A stretch of DNA of 9,829 nt, taken from the NCBI GenBank assembly GCA_900766185.1, contig CAAFUL010000117.1, forward strand, positions 1 to 9,829, read 5' to 3'. Source of the stretch: an uncultured Johnsonella sp. (GTDB taxonomy: Bacteria; Bacillota; Clostridia; Lachnospirales; Lachnospiraceae). Positions 1 through 5,697 of this stretch are shown piece after piece (position 1 is the stretch's first letter; every line of letters starts with the position of its first letter). A program made the translations under genes and the position numbers. The notes beneath the pieces are model-generated. The model made no database searches, was not told the origin of the DNA, and saw only the letters and a program-made list of their open reading frames with translations.

Positions 1-1
1 A

Positions 2-64
2 AAGAAAAGATTTGTTATTAGTATGAATCCTTCAGAATTTTTAGAGCAAGTACTGGATTTTTAA
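2..64 (+). CDS. C-terminal end of an upstream gene (partial)
   Basis: An open frame enters from the left edge and ends at TAA 62-64. The visible tail is 20 residues ending SEFLEQVLDF. It has codon use like the neighbouring genes, but it is too short to assign to a family. No clear rho-independent terminator follows: the stretch after the stop is A-rich with no convincing GC hairpin. The next gene has its own promoter about 95 bases downstream, so the two need not be co-transcribed. Reading as a real gene end is moderately likely; the product is unknown. Confidence 0.45.
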   Translation, partial: KKRFVISMNPSEFLEQVLDF

Positions 65-135
65 AAAAGACTATTTTTGTCAAAAGGGGAATATAACATT
101 TCATGCGTACGTCCTGCAACAGTTTAGTACACTAT

Positions 136-163
136 TTGCAATTATGTATTATTGTATTATAAT
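136..163 (+). promoter_or_regulatory. Sigma-A type promoter for the CAP protein gene
   Basis: TTGCAA (136-141) and a perfect TATAAT (158-163) are separated by 16 bases. Transcription would start near 170, leaving a 5' leader of roughly 85 bases before the ATG at 257. The 65-256 gap contains no other gene-like signal apart from a short hairpin at 217-233. Confidence 0.6.
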
Positions 164-216
164 GGTAAGGATACTCATTTGCAAAAATGTAAAGTATATT
201 GGTGTAACAAAATTAT

Positions 217-233
217 AACCTTGCTATAAGGTT
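217..233 (+). repeat. Small inverted repeat in the leader of the CAP gene
   Basis: AACCTT and AAGGTT form a perfect 6-bp inverted repeat around a 5-base spacer, with a possible seventh G-U pair. It ends 11 bases before the AAAGG ribosome binding site (245-249). It could be a 5' UTR hairpin or a small operator, but the arms are short enough to be chance. Confidence 0.3.
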
Positions 234-256
234 GTGAATAAACGAAAGGTATTTTT

Positions 257-1126
257 ATGAAGAAAAGATTGATTTTAACAGCCATGCTGACTATACTATC
301 TCTTGGAGTTTCACCTATGGAAAGTAAAGCGGCTTCTTGGCTTAAGACGAGCAGCGGTTGGCGTTACCAAACAGGTAATAATGAATATGTAACCGATGCA
401 TGGAGAAATATTGATAATAAGTGGTACAGTTTCAGTTCTTCAGGTATAATGCGTACAGGCTGGTTTAAGGATAGGGACTCCAACTGGTATTATCTTGATG
501 CTACAAACGGATATATGCGTACAGGATGGGTTTATGTAGACTCCAACTGGTATTACCTTGATACGGCAAGCGGATATATGCGAACCGGTTGGGTCTTGGT
601 AGATGGAAGCTGGTATTATCTGAATGCAGCCGGAGGCGGTGCTATGGCAAGCAATACTACGGTAGAGGGCAAATATAGTGTAGATGCAAGCGGAAGATGG
701 GTAAGCAACCGCTCATCCGAGGCAAATAATGACTTTATAAGTGATTATGAGAGGGAGGTCGTAAGACTTGTTAATATAGAAAGAAATAACAGAGGGCTTT
801 CTTCTTTGACCATCTCCGATAAACTCTCTAAGGCTGCTGATGTAAGGGCGGTAGAGCTTGTTGACAAGTTCAGTCATGAAAGACCTAACGGTACTAAACC
901 ATGGACAGCAGCAGATGAAGCGGGGTATAAGTACAGTACTATAGCGGAGAATATAGCAGCAGGTTATTCAAGTCCTCAAGAGGTGGTTGATGGTTGGATG
1001 AACAGTGACGGTCATAGAAAAAATATATTAAATTCGAGGTTCACACAGATAGGTGTAGGATGCTTTGAAAAGGCTGATTCGGAGTATAGAACTCACTGGG
1101 TACAGTTATTTGGAACTCCGAACTAA
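257..1126 (+). CDS. Secreted CAP/SCP-domain protein with cell-wall-binding repeats
   Basis: Predicted exported protein of 289 residues. Residues 1-25 are a signal peptide: a KKR start, a hydrophobic core and an ESKA-A cleavage site. Residues about 30-126 are aromatic repeats of the choline/glucan-binding (CW_binding) type. Three are close copies: G63-N84, G85-S105 and G106-G126, each with MRTGW and WYYL. Such repeats hold proteins on wall or surface polysaccharide. Residues about 160-287 are a CAP/SCP (YkwD-like) domain with the hallmark residues: H207 in SHERP, E231 in AENIA, H253 in GHRKNI and H280 in THWVQLF. Bacterial CAP domains have no single agreed activity; proposed roles are wall-associated or host-interacting. 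The start is set by AAAGG (245-249), 7 bases before the ATG. It appears to be a single-gene unit. No LPXTG sorting signal is present, so attachment would be through the repeats. Domain assignment is firm; function is not. Confidence 0.92.
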   Translation: MKKRLILTAMLTILSLGVSPMESKAASWLKTSSGWRYQTGNNEYVTDAWRNIDNKWYSFSSSGIMRTGWFKDRDSNWYYLDATNGYMRTGWVYVDSNWYYLDTASGYMRTGWVLVDGSWYYLNAAGGGAMASNTTVEGKYSVDASGRWVSNRSSEANNDFISDYEREVVRLVNIERNNRGLSSLTISDKLSKAADVRAVELVDKFSHERPNGTKPWTAADEAGYKYSTIAENIAAGYSSPQEVVDGWMNSDGHRKNILNSRFTQIGVGCFEKADSEYRTHWVQLFGTPN

Positions 1127-1139
1127 AAATATGTTACAG

Positions 1140-1168
1140 TTTTTATATTGCCATAGATTATGTATAAT
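1140..1168 (+). promoter_or_regulatory. Possible promoter of the Gx/COG0523 cluster
   Basis: A consensus TATAAT lies at 1163-1168. The hexamer 17 bases upstream, TTTTTA (1140-1145), is a weak -35. A start near 1175 would give a leader of about 50-75 bases for the transporter gene. The -10 sits in the loop of the 1146-1196 inverted repeat. Confidence 0.35.
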
Positions 1169-1196
1169 TTAGCTTTAGCCTTAGTCTATGGCAATA
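1146..1196 (+). repeat. 12-bp perfect inverted repeat around a TATAAT box
   Basis: TATTGCCATAGA (1146-1157) is the exact reverse complement of TCTATGGCAATA (1185-1196). The pairing continues inward by three more pairs, one of them G-U, leaving a loop of about 21 bases. No T-run follows on either strand, so it is not a typical intrinsic terminator. The loop contains TATAAT (1163-1168), which suggests either an operator flanking the promoter of the downstream cluster or a structured 3' end for the CAP transcript. Confidence 0.6.
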
Positions 1197-1221
1197 CTAA
1201 TTCCAAGAAAATGCAAATCGT

Positions 1222-1749
1222 ATGAATTTTTGGCAGAAGGAGGGAAATATCAAGCTAAAAATAAAATACATAAGCCTATATGCAATGTTTGTGGCTTTAG
1301 CAATGATACTAAGCTATATAGAAAGTCTTATTCCTCTGCCCTTTGCTATTCCGGGTATGAAGATAGGACTTGCCAATCTGGTGGTTATCGTAGCCTTATA
1401 TGTTATGGATGAAAAGGCTGCAATAAGTATATCGATTTTAAGAGTCATACTGGTATCATTTACATTTGCCAATCTTTCCGCAATGATGTTCTCTTTGATC
1501 GGAGCCTTATGCAGTATACTTTGTATGCTGCTTTTGAAAAAACTTGGAAGTTTTTCCGTAGCGGGGGTAAGTATAGCAGGTGCGGTAAGCCATAATATAG
1601 GACAGCTTATGGTGGCGATAATAGTGGTAAATACAGTGCAAGTTATATCATATATGCCTATTCTTATAATATTCGGAGTAACGAGCGGTTTTGTTATGGG
1701 AATAATGGCAGTAATGGTTATAAATAGAATAAAAAAAGCAATAAAGTAA
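1222..1749 (+). CDS. Gx transporter family membrane protein (COG4769 / Hpre_diP_synt_I)
   Basis: Hydrophobic protein of 175 residues from the ATG, or 166 if it starts at the AUC at 1249. It has about five or six membrane segments. Family marks are PGMKIGLANLVV (about residues 44-55) and SHNIGQ (about 123-128). The family was once labelled 'heptaprenyl diphosphate synthase component I', but it is now grouped with the Gx/ECF-S-like transporters, and its substrate is not established. The protein proper probably begins KLKIKYISLYAM, because the strong ribosome binding site lies at 1236-1244. It is first in a co-oriented cluster: its stop codon overlaps the Shine-Dalgarno of the next gene (AAGGAG 1748-1753), which suggests translational coupling. 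In many Clostridia this family sits near FMN-binding or NusG-II proteins; here it sits with metallochaperone-type GTPases. Family call is good, substrate unknown. Confidence 0.85.
   Translation: MNFWQKEGNIKLKIKYISLYAMFVALAMILSYIESLIPLPFAIPGMKIGLANLVVIVALYVMDEKAAISISILRVILVSFTFANLSAMMFSLIGALCSILCMLLLKKLGSFSVAGVSIAGAVSHNIGQLMVAIIVVNTVQVISYMPILIIFGVTSGFVMGIMAVMVINRIKKAIK
1236..1244 (+). promoter_or_regulatory. Strong ribosome binding site inside the 1222 ORF
   Basis: GAAGGAGGG lies 12 bases downstream of the ATG at 1222. It cannot serve that ATG, which has no Shine-Dalgarno of its own. From AGGAGG (1238-1243) there are 5 bases to an in-frame AUC codon at 1249-1251. The next in-frame ATG (1285) is too far away. 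The real start is therefore likely AUC at 1249, or translation starts weakly at 1222. Confidence 0.55.
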
Positions 1750-1759
1750 GGAGATAATA

Positions 1760-2935
1760 ATGACAAAGATAGATATAGTTTCAGGATTTTTAGGTGCGGG
1801 AAAGACCACATTTATAAAAAGAGTGCTTGAAATAGTAAAAAACGAGAAAACCGTTTTGATAGAAAATGAGTTTGGTGAGGTGGGAATAGACGGAGGATTC
1901 TTGGAAGACTCCGGCATAGAGATAAAGGAGATGAATTCCGGCTGCATCTGTTGTTCTTTGGTAGGAGACTTTACTTCAAGTCTTAAAGAAATACTTGAAA
2001 AGTATGAGCCGCAAAGGGTTATTATAGAGCCGAGCGGCGTAGGAAAGCTTTCTGATGTAATGAAGGCGGTGGAGCTTGTAGAGTCAAAGCTTAAGATAGA
2101 GCCGGGTAAGTCCGTAACTGTGGTAGATGCAAGCAAGTGCAAAATGTATGCAAAAAACTTTGGAGAATTTTTTAATAATCAAATACAGTATGCCGATATT
2201 ATAGTTCTGAGTCGTACAGATATAGCGGATGAGAAAAAGCAGGCTAAGGCAGTGGAGATAGTAAGGGAAATCAATCCTACAGCAAAGATTATTACCACTC
2301 CCTTAAAGCAGCTTGATAATGAGCAAATATTTGAGATACTTGAAAAGGATACGGATCTTGCCAAGGAAATGATAGAAGAAGAAAAGAATAAATATCATGA
2401 ACATGGCGAAAGCTGTGACTACGGACATCATGAAGGTCATGAGCATCACCACCATGACGAACACCATCATGAACATGGAGAGAGCTGTGGCTGCGGACAT
2501 CATGAAGGTCATGAGCATCACCACCATGAAGAGCATCACCATGAGCATGGCGAGAGTTGTGGATGCGGACATCATGAAGGTCATGAGCATCACCACCATG
2601 AAGAGTATCACCATGAGCATGGTGAGGGTTGTGGCTGTGGTCATCACCATCATCACGCCGATGAGGTTTTTGAAAGCTGGGGTAAGGAGCAGATTGAAAG
2701 GCTTAGCAGACAAAAACTTGAAGATATACTTGAAAAGCTTTCAGAAAGCAGTGAGTACGGTGTAGTTCTCAGAGCTAAGGGTATGATAGAACTTGATGAC
2801 AATACCTGGGCTTACTTCGATCTTGTACCCGGAGAGGTGGAGTTAAGAGACGGTAAGGCTTGCTATACCTCTAAGGCTTGTGTAATAGGGGCTAATCTTG
2901 AAAAGGAAAAGTTAGAGGAATTATTTAAGGCGTAA
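1760..2935 (+). CDS. CobW/COG0523 metallochaperone-type GTPase with His/Cys repeat arm
   Basis: G3E-family P-loop GTPase of 391 residues, thought to load or traffic a metal ion, often zinc, inside the cell. Visible motifs are Walker A GFLGAGKTT (9-17), ENEFGEVGID (35-44), the family's metal-binding GCICC (C62, C64, C65), the Walker B-like IIEPSG (88-93) and the base-specificity loop SRTD (151-154). Residues 213-302 are a His/Cys-rich linker of three full 24-residue repeats plus a shortened fourth, a likely metal-storage or sensing arm. Residues about 303-391 are the CobW C-terminal domain. The ATG is 6 bases after AAGGAG (1748-1753), which overlaps the stop of the transporter gene, so the two are coupled. 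A second COG0523-like gene follows. His-rich COG0523 proteins occur in zinc-limitation and cobalamin contexts; no cobalamin genes are visible, so zinc or another transition metal is the better guess. Family certain, metal inferred. Confidence 0.93.
   Translation: MTKIDIVSGFLGAGKTTFIKRVLEIVKNEKTVLIENEFGEVGIDGGFLEDSGIEIKEMNSGCICCSLVGDFTSSLKEILEKYEPQRVIIEPSGVGKLSDVMKAVELVESKLKIEPGKSVTVVDASKCKMYAKNFGEFFNNQIQYADIIVLSRTDIADEKKQAKAVEIVREINPTAKIITTPLKQLDNEQIFEILEKDTDLAKEMIEEEKNKYHEHGESCDYGHHEGHEHHHHDEHHHEHGESCGCGHHEGHEHHHHEEHHHEHGESCGCGHHEGHEHHHHEEYHHEHGEGCGCGHHHHHADEVFESWGKEQIERLSRQKLEDILEKLSESSEYGVVLRAKGMIELDDNTWAYFDLVPGEVELRDGKACYTSKACVIGANLEKEKLEELFKA
2396..2665 (+). repeat. 72-bp tandem repeats encoding the His/Cys-rich arm
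   Basis: Three in-frame 72-base units start at 2396, 2468 and 2540, and a shortened 54-base unit starts at 2612. Each full unit encodes HEHGESC, then (D/G)(Y/C)GHHEGHEHHHH and an acidic end. Units 2-4 carry CGCG; unit 1 has CDYG instead. A 36-base core is identical in the three full units (2422-2457, 2494-2529, 2566-2601) even at silent positions, which points to recent duplication. Copy number is likely to vary between strains. Confidence 0.9.
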
Positions 2936-2993
2936 TGCAGTAAGTGTAAAACAGTAAGAGGACTTGGTTTTCTTACTTTATCGGTACTGCATT
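2934..2993 (+). repeat. Nested inverted repeat filling the gap between the two GTPase genes
   Basis: An outer 9-bp perfect stem pairs AATGCAGTA (2934-2942) with TACTGCATT (2985-2993). Nested inside is a 7-bp stem pairing AGTAAGA (2953-2959) with TCTTACT (2971-2977). The structure starts at the stop codon of the first GTPase gene and ends 11 bases before the AAGGG ribosome binding site of the second. No T-run follows, so it is probably not a simple terminator; an RNA-processing or stability element or an attenuator is possible. Confidence 0.5.
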
Positions 2994-3013
2994 TACATAG
3001 GAAGAAGGGAAAT

Positions 3014-3961
3014 ATGTCAAATACAGATAAAAAAGTTCCGATTTTTATGGTAAACGGATTTTTAGAGTCGGGCAAGACACAGTTTATCAAGTTTACTATG
3101 GAGCAGGATTATTTTAAGACAGATAATGATACTTTGTTACTGTTATGTGAAGAGGGAGAAGAAGAGTATCCTAAGGATTTACTTGAAAGCAATCATACAC
3201 ATTTGATAAATATAGAAAGTGAAGAAGATATAAAGCCTGAAAAAATAGACGCTCTTATAGAAAAGTATCAGCCGGAGAGGATAATTATAGAGTGGAACGG
3301 TACCTGGCAGCAGGATACATTTAAGCTTTCGGATAAGTATTTTGTTAATCAATATATAAGTATCTTTGATACTTCAAGGCTTGATCTTTATATAAAGAAT
3401 ATGAAGGCTCTTATGGGACCTATGCTAAGGGAAACAGAGCTTGTAATATGTAACAGGGCGGATGATATAGAAGAGGAAAAACTCTCATCATACTATGTGG
3501 CACTAAAGGCTATGGCAAGTGAAGCTGAGATAGTTTTTGAGGGAAAAGACGGAGAAATAAGAGGTGATTTTTCCATACAACTTCCCTATGACATAGATGC
3601 TGATGAGCTTAAGATAGATAAAGATGCTTTCGGTATTTTTTATATAGATTCCATGGAAAGACCGGAAAGGTATGACGGTAAAGAGGTTGAGTTTACAGCG
3701 CAGGTGCTTAAGCCAAGAGGTATACCGTCTGCCGCCTTTGTCGCAGGCAGGAGAGCCATGACCTGCTGTGAAGCCGATATACAGTTTTTAGGTTTTATAT
3801 GTATGTATTCGGGCAGTGCCAACCTTAAGAATAAAGACTGGGTCAAGGTAAGGGCAAAGATAAAGGCGGAAAATAGCAGACAGTATGGCGGAAAAGGTCC
3901 TATAATGTATGTAAAGCAAGCTATACTTACCGGACCTATAGAAGGTTTGGTACAGTTTTAG
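3014..3961 (+). CDS. Divergent COG0523-like GTPase fused to a YcgQ/DUF1980-type domain
   Basis: Cytoplasmic-looking protein of 315 residues with no signal peptide or membrane helix. Residues about 7-200 resemble a CobW/G3E GTPase: Walker A GFLESGKT (15-22), IIEWNGTW (91-98) where the partner gene has IIEPSGVG, and NRAD (147-150) as the guanine-specificity loop. The family's CxCC metal motif is absent; switch I is acidic instead (CEEGEEEY, about 45-52). Residues about 206-311 match the C-terminal domain of the TIGR03943/YcgQ (DUF1980) family: FYIDSMERPERYDGKEVEFTAQV, then MTCCEAD (239-245), GF, and WVKVRAKI. In the known pair YcgR/YcgQ that domain belongs to a membrane-bound partner of a COG0701 permease; here the membrane part is replaced by the GTPase. 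AAGGG (3005-3009) precedes the ATG. No COG0701 permease is visible in the window. The domain calls come from sequence pattern; a role in metal delivery is inference. Confidence 0.82.
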   Translation: MSNTDKKVPIFMVNGFLESGKTQFIKFTMEQDYFKTDNDTLLLLCEEGEEEYPKDLLESNHTHLINIESEEDIKPEKIDALIEKYQPERIIIEWNGTWQQDTFKLSDKYFVNQYISIFDTSRLDLYIKNMKALMGPMLRETELVICNRADDIEEEKLSSYYVALKAMASEAEIVFEGKDGEIRGDFSIQLPYDIDADELKIDKDAFGIFYIDSMERPERYDGKEVEFTAQVLKPRGIPSAAFVAGRRAMTCCEADIQFLGFICMYSGSANLKNKDWVKVRAKIKAENSRQYGGKGPIMYVKQAILTGPIEGLVQF

Positions 3962-3988
3962 CATAATACATTCCCAAAGGAGGCAGCT

Positions 3989-4756
3989 ATGAAAAGAAAA
4001 GCGTGGTCTGTAGCGGTAAAATGGATATTTTCAGGAATTCTAAGCGTTTTTTTAATATTATATGGCATTTTAATGAAGCGTGTGGGTAGCGGAACGGGAT
4101 TTTATCGTATTTGGTTTTTGCTTGCGGCACTTACTCTTCTTTGGAGGGCTTTTAAAGACTTGGGGCTTTGGAAAAAAGTACCAAGGCTTTTCAAAAGGCT
4201 TGTTTGCTCAGGTATGATAATGGGAACCTGTATCGTAGCCATTACTTGGATTTTTATTTTTTCAGCCTTTTTTACAAAAGAGGAAGCAGGGCTTGATTAC
4301 CTGATAGTGCTTGGCGCTCAGGTAAGAAGTAGCGGTCCTAGCATAGTACTTAGGTATCGCTTGGATAAGGCGTATGAGTATTTAGAAAAAAATCCCGCTA
4401 CAAAGTGTATAGTTTCAGGCGGTAAGGGAGATAATGAGCCGGAAGCTGAGGGCGATGCAATGAAAAGATACCTTGTTGAAAAGGGGATAAAGGCAGATCG
4501 TATAATAGTGGAAAACGCTTCTGTCAATACAGTGGAAAATATTAAAAACAGCAGTGAATATCTTGATAAAGAAAATAATAAGGTAGGTATAGTTACTAAT
4601 AATTTTCATGTGTTTAGAGGAGTTTCCATAGCAAATAAGGTAGGATTTACCCATGTGAGAGGCATTGTAGCCACTTCCAATCCTTTTTATCTGCCCAACA
4701 ATATGCTAAGAGAGTCCTTCGGAATAGTAAAAGACTTACTTGTGGGAAATATGTAA
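3989..4756 (+). CDS. YdcF/SanA-like DUF218 membrane protein
   Basis: Protein of 255 residues with three hydrophobic segments near residues 9-28, 39-53 and 72-95, followed by a DUF218 domain (about 103-235). Domain marks are DYLIVLGAQV (103-112), LRYRLDKA (121-128), VSGGKG (142-147), the acidic EAEGDAM, ENASVNTVEN (175-184) and NNFHVFRG (194-201). The family includes YdcF, reported to bind S-adenosylmethionine, and SanA/ElyC-type envelope proteins; its biochemical role is generally unknown. AAAGGAGG (3976-3983) lies 5 bases before the ATG. It starts 27 bases after the second GTPase gene and is followed by a strong terminator, so it is probably the last gene of the cluster. Whether it shares the cluster's function or is only co-transcribed cannot be told from sequence. 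Confidence 0.9.
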   Translation: MKRKAWSVAVKWIFSGILSVFLILYGILMKRVGSGTGFYRIWFLLAALTLLWRAFKDLGLWKKVPRLFKRLVCSGMIMGTCIVAITWIFIFSAFFTKEEAGLDYLIVLGAQVRSSGPSIVLRYRLDKAYEYLEKNPATKCIVSGGKGDNEPEAEGDAMKRYLVEKGIKADRIIVENASVNTVENIKNSSEYLDKENNKVGIVTNNFHVFRGVSIANKVGFTHVRGIVATSNPFYLPNNMLRESFGIVKDLLVGNM

Positions 4757-4786
4757 AAATTTATAACGAGGCGACTGCCTTAAATG

Positions 4787-4840
4787 TACCGACTCCAAAA
4801 GTCAGATGTATAAATCTGATGTTTGGGGTCGGTATTTTTA
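4787..4840 (+). terminator. Rho-independent terminator closing the GTPase cluster
   Basis: TACCGACTCCAAA (4787-4799) pairs with TTTGGGGTCGGTA (4822-4834) with one G-U pair. A second internal stem pairs TCAGAT with ATCTGA (about 4802-4819). The stem is followed by ATTTTTA (4834-4840). Confidence 0.85.
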
Positions 4841-4881
4841 TAGCTATATAGTATCGTTGATATCCGGTGCAGTGTTGAAAT

Positions 4882-4910
4882 TTGTTCATACTTATTGTAA
4901 AATCTATAAT
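4882..4910 (+). promoter_or_regulatory. Promoter of the HD-domain gene
   Basis: TTGTTC (4882-4887) and TATAAT (4905-4910) are separated by exactly 17 bases. Transcription would start near 4917, just upstream of the GAGGAGG ribosome binding site (4926-4932). This supports the ATG at 4938 as the start. Confidence 0.65.
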
Positions 4911-4937
4911 AGATATTTTTTTAACGAGGAGGATTAT

Positions 4938-5507
4938 ATGAATATTGATAGAGATACGGCAGTTGCTTTACTTAATAAGTACATAACAACAGAGCATATA
5001 AAGACTCATTCTTTTGCAGTTGAGGCTGTTATGAGAGCACTTGCAAAAAGACTTTCTCCTGAGGATGTTTATTTATGGGGGATCGCAGGGCTGCTTCATG
5101 ATCTTGATAATGACTTGGTTGATTGGAAAAGCGATATGAGTCTGCATGGCAAAAGAACGGTTGAAATACTCAGGGAGCTTAATTTTGGCAATGAAGCTAT
5201 GTATAATGCAATACTGGCTCATAATCCCGCAACCGGCAAGAAAGTGGAGAATGTATTTGAAAATGCACTTTACTCAGGTGATCCTATAACCGGTTTTATC
5301 AATGCTATAACACTCGTATATCCGGATAGGAAAATTGCAAGTGTAAAGGTTAAATCAATAGTTAAAAGAATGGGAGAGACAAGATTTGCGGCAGGTGCCA
5401 ATCGTGAGGCTATGTGGGCAATAGAAAATACCGGAATTGAATTTGAAGATTTCGCAAAACTTTCTCTTGATGCCATGAAGGAAATCTCAGATGTGCTTGG
5501 ATTATAG
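4938..5507 (+). CDS. HD-domain phosphohydrolase-like protein
   Basis: Soluble protein of 189 residues with an HD superfamily pattern: H24, the H54-D55 doublet in LLHDLDND, H70, H95 in LAHN, and D115 in SGDPITG. HD enzymes are metal-dependent phosphohydrolases acting mostly on nucleotides or phosphoesters. This short single-domain form resembles the predicted hydrolases of COG2316, whose substrate is not known. The frame is open further upstream to an ATG at 4806, but that codon lies inside the terminator and upstream of the promoter. The start at 4938 has GAGGAGG (4926-4932) 5 bases ahead and gives the usual length. It has its own promoter and appears monocistronic, ending before a convergent terminator. 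Family confident, substrate unknown. Confidence 0.9.
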   Translation: MNIDRDTAVALLNKYITTEHIKTHSFAVEAVMRALAKRLSPEDVYLWGIAGLLHDLDNDLVDWKSDMSLHGKRTVEILRELNFGNEAMYNAILAHNPATGKKVENVFENALYSGDPITGFINAITLVYPDRKIASVKVKSIVKRMGETRFAAGANREAMWAIENTGIEFEDFAKLSLDAMKEISDVLGL

Positions 5508-5558
5508 TAAAATAAATAAAACAGAGCAGAAGATTGAAGTTTTGATATCTGAATAAGA

Positions 5559-5602
5559 AAAATACCATGTCGAGGACAAGTACGCCCTCGGCATGGTATT
5601 TT
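5559..5602. terminator. Bidirectional terminator between convergent genes
   Basis: A 17-base arm (5559-5575, AAAATACCATG then TCGAGG) pairs with 5586-5602 (CCTCGGCATGG then TATTTT) with a single G-U pair and a 10-base loop. Flanking A and T runs give a U-tail in both directions; the minus-strand tail (TTTTT then CTTATT) is the richer. It lies between the HD gene and the convergent minus-strand gene. The rest of the 5508-5697 gap shows nothing else. Confidence 0.8.
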
Positions 5603-5697
5603 GAATACATAAGGTTTGGAAAAATACAGTACCCCGGACTTTAGTTAAGAGGTTTTGTCCAAGGCAAGATATGTTTATAATTTCCTGTGTTACCTAA

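Noticed and set aside
1146..1196. Zur or Fur box for the metal cluster
   Set aside because: The arms (TTGCCATAGA) do not match the known Firmicute Zur or Fur consensus and are 27 bases apart, so no regulator can be named.
1188..1412. 74-codon plus-strand ORF overlapping the Gx transporter gene
   Set aside because: It is a +1-frame shadow of the transporter gene, starts inside the inverted repeat and has no plausible protein character.
2396..2665. Regularly spaced repeats that could suggest a CRISPR array
   Set aside because: The units are contiguous, in frame with a GTPase gene and encode His/Cys motifs; there are no unique spacers and no cas genes.
2303..2765. Met/Thr-rich ORFs on both strands over the His-repeat region
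   Set aside because: They are out-of-frame readings of the 72-base repeat; their periodicity only mirrors the coding repeat of the GTPase.
4806..4937. N-terminal extension of the HD protein from an ATG at 4806
   Set aside because: The ATG lies inside the terminator stem and upstream of the TTGTTC/TATAAT promoter; the start at 4938 has GAGGAGG at the right distance.
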